Below, piece after piece: positions 55,684 through 64,000 of a stretch of DNA of 64,000 bases. The translations under genes and the position numbers were made by a program. Every line of letters begins with the position of its first letter. Positions within the stretch are counted from its first letter, which is position 1. This DNA comes from CAVVNN01 sp963749605 (GTDB lineage Bacteria; Actinomycetota; Thermoleophilia; Solirubrobacterales; 70-9), in the NCBI GenBank assembly GCA_963749605.1, contig CAVVNN010000002.1:1054001-1118000 (forward strand). The letters are read 5' to 3'. The notes under the pieces were generated by a model, which was given only the letters and a program-made list of their open reading frames with translations, did not search any database and was not told the DNA's origin.

Positions 55684-58527
55684 TCCCTCGTCCTGGGGAC
55701 GGGTCAACCGCTCGAGCAGGATCAGGACCGACTCGTAGGGCTCGCCGGTGGCGCGGGCGAGGCCGATCTCGCAGGTGCGGTTGCTGGAGAGGTGGGCGTC
55801 GAAGCGGCGACCTGCAAGCTCAGCCGCCTGCTCCGCCGTGGCCGCCGCGGTCAGCTCCGGGTGGGAGATGCCGCGGTCGCCGGCGAAACCGCAGCAGGTG
55901 GCGGAGGGAGGGACGAAGACCTCCTCGGCGAGCGCGCCGGCGAGCGATTCGAGGCGGGTGGTCAGGCCCATGAGGCGGGTGGCGCAGGTCGGGTGGACGG
56001 TGGCCGAGCCGACCCTCTCGGCGACCTCGAGCCACGGCAGCAGGCGATCGTGCGCCCAGGCGACCGAGTCGAGGATCTCCAGCTCGGCGAGACGCCCGGC
56101 GTTCTCCTCGGTGAGCACCCCCTCACCCGGGTCGGCGATGCCGTGGGTGCAGGAGGCGGCGTCGACCACGATCGGCAGCGCGCCCTCCCCGCTCCAGGTC
56201 CAGAGCTTTTCGACCATCTCGTTCGCCTTGTGGCGGTGGGCCTCGCCGAAGCCCTTCGAGCTCCAGGGCAGGCCGCAGCAGCTGCCGGCGACGTCGTCGG
56301 GGATCCAGACCGGCAGGCCGGCGCGGCGCGAGACCTCGACCAAAGCCTCGACCGGCGAGTTGCCGAAGATGCGGTTGGTGCAGGAGGGGACGTAGACGGC
56401 GGCGGCGCCCGAGTGCAGGGTCGCCGGCAGCTTCCCCGCCGCCGGTGGGGGCAGCGCCCGGCCCCGCTTCGTCCGCCGCGCGAGCGGCCCGCCGAGGCGA
56501 AGGCCCGCGCGCGAGGCGCCTTCGACCACGCCCCAGCGCTTGGCGGTGGCGAGCGCCGCCCGCTCGGCCCGCTCGGTGTGGCGCTCGTGGCGCAGCTCCT
56601 CGACCAGCTTGCCGGTGTCGATCCCGACCGGGCAGGCGAGCTGACAGGAGCCGTCGGCGGCGCAGGTGTCGAGCGCCTCGTAGGAGAACTCCTCGAGCAG
56701 CGCCCGCTGCACCGGCGAGCCCGCCGGCTGGCGCGCCATCTCCCGCCGCAGCACGATCCGCTGCCGCGGCGTCGTGGTCAGGTTGCGGCTGGGGCAGACC
56801 GGCTCGCAGAAGCCGCACTCGACGCAGGTGGTGGCCGACTCCTCGATCGCCGGCGTCGTTTTCAGGTTGCGCAGGTGGACGCCGGGGTCGCGGTTGAGGA
56901 CGACGCCGGGGGCGAGCACCCCGTCGGGGTCGGCGAGCTGCTTCACCCGCCACATCAGCTCGGTCGCCTTCTCCCCCCACTCGCGCTCCACATAGGGGGC
57001 CATGTTGATCCCGGTGCCGTGCTCGGCCTTGAGCGAGCCGTCGTAGCGGCCGACGATCAGCTCGACCAGCTTGCCCATGAAGGTCTCGTAGCGGTCGAGG
57101 TCCTCCTGCTTGGCGAAGTCGGGGGTGAGCATGAAGTGGAGGTTCCCGGCCGAGGCATGGCCGGCCACGCCGGGCAGGAAGCCGTGCTCGCCGAGCAGCG
57201 CCTGCAGGTCGCGGGCGCCCTCGGCGATCCGCTCCGGCGGTACGCAGACGTCCTCGACGATCAGCGCCGTGCCGGGCAGCCGCAGCCGGCCGATCAACCC
57301 GTGCAGGCCCTCGCGCACCCGCCAGGCAAGCTCGATCTCCTCGGCGTCGCGGGTGAAGTCGATCGGGCGAATCGTCTCGTGGGAGGAGAGGATCTCGCCG
57401 GCCGCGGCGACGTAGTCGTCCAGCTCCGCTTCGGTGGCGGCGCCGAACTCGACCAGCAGCACCGCCGACTCCGGCGGCAGCTCCTTCCACTCCTGCGGCG
57501 CGCCGACCATGTTCCAGGCGGCGGTTATCAGCGCTGGGGCGACCATCAGCTCGACCGCGGTGGCGCCGGCGGCGACGAGGTCGCGAACCGGGGCGACCGC
57601 CTGGTCGATGTCGGGGAAGTGGACCCAGGCAGTGGTGGTCCGTGCCGGCAGCGGCACCGTCTCGAAGACCGCCTCGGCGACGAAGGCGAGGGTGCCCTCG
57701 GAGCCGACCACGAGGCGACGGAAGATCTCCAGCGGCTGCTCGGCGTCGAGGAAGGCGCAGAGCCGGTAGCCGGTGGTGTTCTTGATCGCGAACTTGCGCC
57801 GGATGCGCTCGCTCAGCTCGGCGTCGGCGCGGATCTCGTCGCGGATCGCGGCGAGGCCGGCGGCCAGCTCGGGCTCCGCGGCGGCAAAGCGCTCGGCGGC
57901 GCCGGGGGCGGCGGTGTCGATCGCCGTCCCAGAGGGCAGGACGAAGGTCATCGAGCGGACCGTCGAGTAGGAGTCGTGGGTGACCCCGCAGCGCATCCCG
58001 CCCGAGTTGTTGGCGATCACCCCGCCGACGGTGGCGATGTCGGTGCTGGCCGGGTCGGGGCCGAGCTTGCGCCCGTGCGGGGCGAGGACGCGGTTGGCGT
58101 GGCCGAGGACCGTGCCCGGCTTGACCCGCGCCAGGGCGCCCTCCTCCTCGACTGAGACGCCGCCGAAGTGGCGGCGAACGTCGACCAGGATGCCGTCGCT
58201 CTGGCCCTGGCCGTTGAGGCTGGTGCCGCCGGCGCGAAAGGTGACGGGGATGCCCTTCTCGCGGCCGTAGGCGAGGACCTTGGCGACGTCTTCGGCATCG
58301 TGGGCCATCACCACCGCTCGCGGGAAGAGCCGGTAGGGGCTGGCGTCGGAGGCGTAGCGAACGATGTCGCCGGCGCTGCCGAGGAGGCGACCCGGGCCCA
58401 ACAGCGCCTGCAGCTCGCTGCGCAGCGGCTGGGCGACGCCGGCGGCGATCTCGTCGGGGGCGCGGTCGGGCGCCGGCTCGCTCGCCGGCGGGGCGAGCGA
58501 TTCCGGCTTCCGCTCCAGCAGGGCCAT
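55666..58527 (-). CDS. FAD/iron-sulfur dehydrogenase (D-lactate/glycolate type, fused)
   Basis: 953 residues from the ATG at 58527. N-terminal FAD domain (about 30-270: VTFRAGGTSLNGQGQSDG, DIATVGGVIANNSGGM), FAD-oxidase C domain, then two 4Fe-4S motifs (TTCVECGFCEPVCPSRN; DTCAADGSCQLACPVG), and two CCG-type cysteine domains (GSCCGLPWSSKG; ATCCGFAGDRG). All parts that GlpC/LldE-type systems split are here in one chain. Oxidises a 2-hydroxy acid and passes electrons to the respiratory chain. Next to the benzoylformate-decarboxylase-like gene (8 bp spacer), so both probably handle related 2-hydroxy/2-oxo acids. Confidence 0.92.
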   Translation of the reverse strand: MALLERKPESLAPPASEPAPDRAPDEIAAGVAQPLRSELQALLGPGRLLGSAGDIVRYASDASPYRLFPRAVVMAHDAEDVAKVLAYGREKGIPVTFRAGGTSLNGQGQSDGILVDVRRHFGGVSVEEEGALARVKPGTVLGHANRVLAPHGRKLGPDPASTDIATVGGVIANNSGGMRCGVTHDSYSTVRSMTFVLPSGTAIDTAAPGAAERFAAAEPELAAGLAAIRDEIRADAELSERIRRKFAIKNTTGYRLCAFLDAEQPLEIFRRLVVGSEGTLAFVAEAVFETVPLPARTTTAWVHFPDIDQAVAPVRDLVAAGATAVELMVAPALITAAWNMVGAPQEWKELPPESAVLLVEFGAATEAELDDYVAAAGEILSSHETIRPIDFTRDAEEIELAWRVREGLHGLIGRLRLPGTALIVEDVCVPPERIAEGARDLQALLGEHGFLPGVAGHASAGNLHFMLTPDFAKQEDLDRYETFMGKLVELIVGRYDGSLKAEHGTGINMAPYVEREWGEKATELMWRVKQLADPDGVLAPGVVLNRDPGVHLRNLKTTPAIEESATTCVECGFCEPVCPSRNLTTTPRQRIVLRREMARQPAGSPVQRALLEEFSYEALDTCAADGSCQLACPVGIDTGKLVEELRHERHTERAERAALATAKRWGVVEGASRAGLRLGGPLARRTKRGRALPPPAAGKLPATLHSGAAAVYVPSCTNRIFGNSPVEALVEVSRRAGLPVWIPDDVAGSCCGLPWSSKGFGEAHRHKANEMVEKLWTWSGEGALPIVVDAASCTHGIADPGEGVLTEENAGRLAELEILDSVAWAHDRLLPWLEVAERVGSATVHPTCATRLMGLTTRLESLAGALAEEVFVPPSATCCGFAGDRGISHPELTAAATAEQAAELAGRRFDAHLSSNRTCEIGLARATGEPYESVLILLERLTRPQDEGLTSSG

Positions 58528-58535
58528 CGCTCCCC

Positions 58536-60135
58536 CTAGAACAACGACATCCCCGGGGCCACCGGGACTTCGACCAGCTCCGGCTTGGAGGAGGCGAGAG
58601 CGGTGGCGAGAGCGTCTCGCACCCCGTCGCGGTCGGCGGCGCGATGCGCCTTGACGCCGTAGCCCTCGGCGACCGCCGCGACGTCGAGCTTGGGCAGGTC
58701 GAGGCCCGGGGCCCCGCTTATCTGCTCGACTTCGGCGAACCACTTGAGGATCGCGTACTCCTCGTTGCGCAGGACGAGGAAGGTGACCGGCGCGTCGTAG
58801 GCGACAGCGCTCCAGAAGGCGGTGATCGCGTACTGCGCCGAGCCCTCGCCCAACACGCAGACGACCGGACGGTCGGGCTGGGCGAGCTGGATGCCGACCG
58901 AGGCGGCGAGGCCGAAGCCGAGCCCGCCCCCGGCGGCGAAGTAGTAGCTGCCCGGGCGCGAGATGCGCAGCTGGTTGCGCAGGGCGAGGGTGCTGGAGGG
59001 AGACTCGAGCACGACGATCGCGTCCTCGGGGAGGACCTCGGCGAGGGCGGTGTGAACGGTGGAGGAGTTGAGCGGGTCGGTGGCTGGAATCTCCTGCGGC
59101 GGCTGGTTCGGCTCCGGAACCGGGCGGCTCGACTCCGGGACCGCCGCCAGCAGCGCCTCCAGGGTCAGCTTCACGTCGGCGACGATCGCGTCGCCCATCG
59201 GGGCGCGAGCGGCCTCGTCGGGGTCGCTGGTGATCGCCACCAGCTTCGCCCCCTCGGGCAGCAGCGGCCCGGGGATGTAGGGGTAGTAGGGGAAGACGGA
59301 GCTGCCGACGACGAGGATCAGGTCGTGGCCCTCGAGCGTCTGCGCGACCGGCCCGATCGCCGGCGGCAGCACGCCGCGGAAGTTGGGGTGGCTCTCGGGG
59401 AAGCCGATGCGGCCGCCGCCCGGGGCCGGCGTCGCCCAGACCGGCAGCCGCTGGCGCTCGGCGAGCCCGACGGCGATGTCCCAGGCGCCGCTGGCGTCGA
59501 TGTCGGGGCCGGCGACCATCACCGGGTTGCTCGCCGCGTCGAGCCGCTGCGGCGAGCGCGCGCACCGCCTCCGGGTCGGCCCCGGCGCGGCCGTTCACGG
59601 TCCGCCCGATCGCCTCGCGGGCGTCGGCCTCGTCGACCTCGACGCCCCAGTCGTCCATCGGCAGCGAGACGAAGACGGGGCCGCGCGGGGGCAGCGAGGC
59701 GAGGTGGGCGCCGTGGGCGAGGGCGAGCGGCACGTCCTCGGCCCGCGACGGCTCGAAGGACCACTTGACCAGCGGGTGCGGCATCCGGGTCGCGTCGCGG
59801 TTGGTCAGGTTCGCCTGCAGGGTCATCTGCGCCCGCACCTGCTGTCCGGCCGTGATCAGCAGCGGCGAGTGGTTGGCCTGGGCGTTGAAGATCGCCCCCA
59901 TCGCGTTGCCGACGCCGGGCGCGGTGTGGAGGTTGACGAGCGCGGTGGTGCCCGAGGCCTGCGCGTAGCCATCCGCCATTCCCACCACGACCGCCTCCTG
60001 GAGGCCGAGCACGTAGCGGAAGTCGGAGGGGAACTCGGCCAGCATCGGCAGCTCGGTCGAGCCGGGGTTGCCGAACATCGTCGTCATCCCCTGCGCGCGG
60101 AAGAGGTCGAAGCTGGCGTCGCGGACCGTCGGCAT
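58536..60135 (-). CDS. Thiamine-diphosphate 2-oxoacid decarboxylase, benzoylformate-decarboxylase-like (one frameshift)
   Basis: About 533 residues from the ATG at 60135 (MPTVRDASFDLFRAQGMTT). GNPGSTELPML, cofactor-activating Glu47 in LGLQEAVVVGMADGYAQ, then APGVGNAMGAI. One extra base near 59,547 breaks the frame; it resumes NPVMVAGPDIDASGAWDIA. The C-terminal TPP motif region LGEGSAQYAITAFWSAVAYD has Ser-Ala where GDG...NN is usual. This matches MdlC-type enzymes; the exact substrate is open. Upstream partner of the fused FAD dehydrogenase. Confidence 0.85.
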
Positions 60136-60238
60136 CGGCCCGAACCCTACCCGGCCGGATTCAAGGTCGGGGCGGGCGAGTGTCGATATGCGGAGGGTGA
60201 GGAACCGACCGTCCAGTCTGAAGCGCGACGGCGGGCAC

Positions 60239-60898
60239 ATGGCCCGCGCCGTCGCGCTCGCCTGCGCCCTCCTGCTCTATCTGGCGCCGGCCGCCTCTGC
60301 CGCGCCGGGGCCGACAGCCACCCGCCTCCTCTACGGCACCGGCAAGATCGTCCCGATCCCAGCCTCGGTCCCCCACGAAGCGGGCGACATGGTCGACCGC
60401 CGTATCGTGCCGGACCTGCGCTGGATCGCCCAGCGCTACCCGATCTACGTCACCGACGGCTACTCGGGCCCGCTGCCAAACGGCGAACACGTCGGCTGCG
60501 GCAACTGCCACGTCGACGGCTCCGACCACTACAACGGACTCGCCGTCGACATCGTGCCGCTGAACGGGAGCAGCCGCTGCGACGCCAGCTGGGCGCCGGT
60601 CACCATGCTCTCCGAATGGGCCGAGCCGCGCCAGAACCAGCCGATCCCGCCGTTCCGCTGGGTCGGCTACGACGGCGACGCCGGTCATGGCTGCGGCAAC
60701 CACCTCCACCTCTCCTGGAACCACTCCCCGGCGCCCCGGTTCCAACTGGCCGAATGGGTCGAAGTCTTCCCGGTCGGTCCCGCGGCAAGCGGCGGGGAAC
60801 GGCCCCGCCGAAAGCGGGCGCACACCCCCAAGCCCCCGCCCGGCCCGTTCGGCGGCATCTCCCAAGCACCGACCGGCGGCGTCTCGGTTGGCGACTGA
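60239..60898 (+). CDS. Secreted M15-like zinc peptidase (D,D-/L,D-carboxypeptidase fold)
   Basis: 219 residues from the ATG at 60239; an ATG at 60188 would add a long basic N-terminus. Signal peptide (about 1-22). Zinc-type ligands His97 and Asp104 in SDHYNGLAVDIVPLNG and His155/His157 in GCGNHLHLSWNH match the SxHxxGxAxD ... HxH pattern of the M15/VanY/Hedgehog fold. A cysteine pair CGNC precedes the site. The C-terminal 40 residues are Pro/Arg/Lys-rich. Presumed to cut wall peptides or bind them. Intact frame. Confidence 0.75.
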   Translation: MARAVALACALLLYLAPAASAAPGPTATRLLYGTGKIVPIPASVPHEAGDMVDRRIVPDLRWIAQRYPIYVTDGYSGPLPNGEHVGCGNCHVDGSDHYNGLAVDIVPLNGSSRCDASWAPVTMLSEWAEPRQNQPIPPFRWVGYDGDAGHGCGNHLHLSWNHSPAPRFQLAEWVEVFPVGPAASGGERPRRKRAHTPKPPPGPFGGISQAPTGGVSVGD

Positions 60899-60992
60899 CC
60901 GGGGCAATCCGCCCGCGGTGCCGTTTTCCCCACCTATGGCATAGACAACGCGTTGCACCGGGGAGGGTGAGCGTCCATAGGATGCGGAGCCG

Positions 60993-61475
60993 ATGCGTGC
61001 TCCGATCGCGATCGCATTCGCCTGCCTCCTCGCGGCGCTCGCCGTCGCCGGCTGCGGGAGGAGCCAGAGCGACTCGACTCCGGTCGCCTGCCTCGACGGG
61101 GCGAGCGCCTACCTCGACGCCCTCGGCAGGGCGCCCGGCGAGGTGAGGCTGGGCGGGGAAACGCCGATCAGCGACTGCCTGGCCGAGAACCAGAAGGCCG
61201 GCGACCTGGCGACGGTCGGTACGACGATGGTCGATCGTCGGCGACCAAGCTCAACGCCGAAGCCCGAGCCGAGCCGGGTGGGCCCGCCAACCTGCGGCTC
61301 GGCTACCTGCTCGGAGCCGCCCAGCGCGGGGCCGACCGCACCGCAGGGCATCCACGCCGAGCTGATCCGCCGCCTCGCCGTCGCCGCCCGCTACAGCCCC
61401 GACAACCGCCCTCTCTCCCCCGCCTTCCTGAGCACCTACCGCCAGGGCTACGACGCCGGCAACGCCCGCGGCTGA
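60993..61475 (+). CDS. Putative lipoprotein (two compensating frameshifts)
   Basis: About 160 residues. Lipobox ALAVAGCGRS, then CLDGASAYLDALGRAPGEV. Between about 61,232 and 61,346 the intended frame is shifted: the hidden sequence reads ATKLNAEARAEPGGPANLR and LGYLLGAAQRGADRTAG; outside it the original frame resumes (GIHAELIRRLAVAARYS). Two cancelling indels, so the naive translation contains a false 38-residue stretch. Function unknown. Confidence 0.7.
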   Translation: MRAPIAIAFACLLAALAVAGCGRSQSDSTPVACLDGASAYLDALGRAPGEVRLGGETPISDCLAENQKAGDLATVGTTMVDRRRPSSTPKPEPSRVGPPTCGSATCSEPPSAGPTAPQGIHAELIRRLAVAARYSPDNRPLSPAFLSTYRQGYDAGNARG

Positions 61476-61516
61476 CTACGCTGAAGGAACAACGACTTCG
61501 ACGGAGGGAATGAAAA

Positions 61517-62830
<1,314 letters not shown>

Positions 62831-62834
<4 letters not shown>

Positions 62835-64000
62835 CCCTGGAGGGTGACGAAGCGCTCCTCGGTCAGCTCCATCACCGCGAAGGCTGGGCCCTCGCGGGTG
62901 TTGCCGGAGTCCTTGACGCCGCCGTAGGGCTGCTGGTCGGCGCGGAAGGTGGGGACCTCGTTGATCAGGACGCCGCCGAACTCGAGCGTCTCGGCGGCCT
63001 CGCAGGCCGCGGCCGATGTCGCGGGTGAAGACGCCGGCCTGGAGGCCGAACTTGGAGTCGTTCGCCATCTCCAGCGCCTCGCTCGAAGTCCGAGTAGCGG
63101 TCGATCGTCGCCACCGGGCCGAAGATCTCCTCGCACCAGACCTTGGCCTCGTGGGGCGGCGAGCCGAGCAGGGTCGGCGCGAGGCAGCGGCCCTCGTCGA
63201 CCAGCTCGCCGCCGGTCAGCAGCTCGGCCCCCGCCGCGACCGCCTCGTCGATCCACTGCTTGACCCGGTCGCGGTCGCCGGGCGAGATCAGCGGGCCGAC
63301 GTCGGTCTCGGGGTCGAGCGGGTCGCCGACCCGCAGCGCCTCCGACGTTGGCGACGAGGCGCTCGGTGAAGGCGTCGGCGACGTCCTCGTGGACGAGGAT
63401 CCGCTGGATCGAGATGCAGCTCTGCCCGGCGTGGGAGAAGGCGTGCAGCTTGGCCTTGTCGGCCGCTGCCTCCCAGTCGCCGTCGGAGTGGACGATCAGC
63501 GGCGCGTTGGAGCCCAGCTCGAGGTTGACCTTCTTGTGGGGGACGCGGCTGCGGATGCCCCAGCCGACCCGCGGCCGAGCCGGTGAAGGTGAGCGCCCTG
63601 GTCAGCTCGTGCTCGACGATCGCGTTGCCGACGTCGGAGCCGGGGCCGGGAATGACGCTGAGCCAGCCCTCCGGCAGCCCGGCCTCGACCAGGATCGCGG
63701 CCAGCTTCAGCGCCGAGATCGGCGTCTGGCCGGCGGGCTTGAGCACGACCGCGTTGCCGGCGGCGATCGCCGGGCCGAGCTTGTGGGCGACGAGGTTGAG
63801 CGGGAAGTTGAAGGGGCTGATCGCGCCGACGACCCCGTAGGGGACGCGCAGCATCACGCCGAGCTTGCCGGCGCCAGCCGGGCGAGGCCTCCATCGGCAC
63901 CGTGCCGCCGGTCAGCTTGCGCGCCTCGACCGCGGAGAAGGTGAGGGTGTCGACGCAGCGGGCGGCCTCGACCTCGGCGCGTCTTCAGCGGCTTGCCCGC
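62831..64000 (-). CDS. NAD(P)-dependent aldehyde dehydrogenase (5' end outside window, several frameshifts)
   Basis: Partial: at least 385 residues of the C-terminal part. Conserved blocks across indels: VPYGVVGAISPFNFPLNLV, KPAGQTPISALKLA, LTFTGSA, NLELGSNAPLIV (catalytic Glu), HAGQSCISIQRILV (catalytic Cys), EEIFGPVATIDRY, NEVPTFRADQQPYGGVKDSG. The PFNFP and GQSCIS motifs fit the succinate-semialdehyde/phenylacetaldehyde/lactaldehyde branch. Frame changes fall near 63,882, 63,577, 63,350, 63,085 and 63,010. Convergent with fumC. Confidence 0.85.

Overview
The window is about 70% GC and densely packed, with genes on both strands, frequent 1-4 bp stop/start overlaps and short divergent spacers. 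Most starts look ATG or GTG, with some TTG and one likely CTG. Gene content points to a high-GC actinobacterium, most likely Thermoleophilia/Solirubrobacterales. Clues are an actinobacterial OdhA/Kgd-type 2-oxoglutarate dehydrogenase, a DPPR-synthase-like UbiA enzyme, an RTX-like secreted protein, and a secreted repeat protein at 1-446 whose N-terminus is of a kind common in Solirubrobacterales. The taxonomic call is inference. I see no tRNA, rRNA, IS element, phage or CRISPR, so this looks like core chromosome.

Layout. 0-6.6 kb: repeat protein (runs off the edge), APH-like kinase, histidine kinase/response regulator pair, DEAD-box helicase with quinone oxidoreductase, PfkB kinase. 6.7-21.8 kb: central metabolism (citrate synthase, fused 2-oxoglutarate dehydrogenase, aconitase) interleaved with a lipid module (fatty acyl-CoA reductase, alkyl-DHAP-synthase-like oxidase, UbiA prenyltransferase) and a promoter-driven structured RNA candidate at about 17,941-18,160. 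21.8-26.7 kb: a c-di-AMP (ydaO) riboswitch ahead of an NlpC/P60-like hydrolase, a strong terminator, then a spermidine/putrescine-type ABC operon in the order A-D-B-C. 26.7-32.2 kb: secreted trypsin-like protease, acyl-CoA carboxylase beta, methylmalonyl-CoA mutase large subunit, UDP-glucuronate decarboxylase.

32.4-38 kb: a sigma factor fused to a membrane zinc-finger anti-sigma region, translationally coupled to a 967-residue secreted Ig-like protein; a basic coiled-coil protein behind tandem operators; an inositol monophosphatase-like gene. 38-48.2 kb: iron-sulfur helicase-nuclease, PAC2 protein, two half-size TauE/SafE genes, trehalose phosphatase, PolX, Dpm1-like glycosyltransferase, thioredoxin, tautomerase, methyltransferase. 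48.3-51 kb: four or five small secreted proteins. 51-64 kb: cupin, IleRS, SDR, FAD/Fe-S D-lactate-type dehydrogenase next to a benzoylformate-decarboxylase-like enzyme, M15-like peptidase, lipoprotein, fumarase, and an aldehyde dehydrogenase running off the end.

From about 39.5 to 47.7 kb and again at 59.5 and 61.2-64 kb, many conserved genes carry single-base frameshifts, almost all +1 insertions. The first 39 kb and 47.7-59.5 kb are clean. Sequence error explains this better than gene decay, so those genes are given as full spans with the shifts noted. The strongest leads for new biology are the sigma/anti-sigma/secreted-protein unit, the unassigned structured RNA, the lipoyl-bearing fused dehydrogenase, the ether-lipid-type gene pair and the tandem operators.
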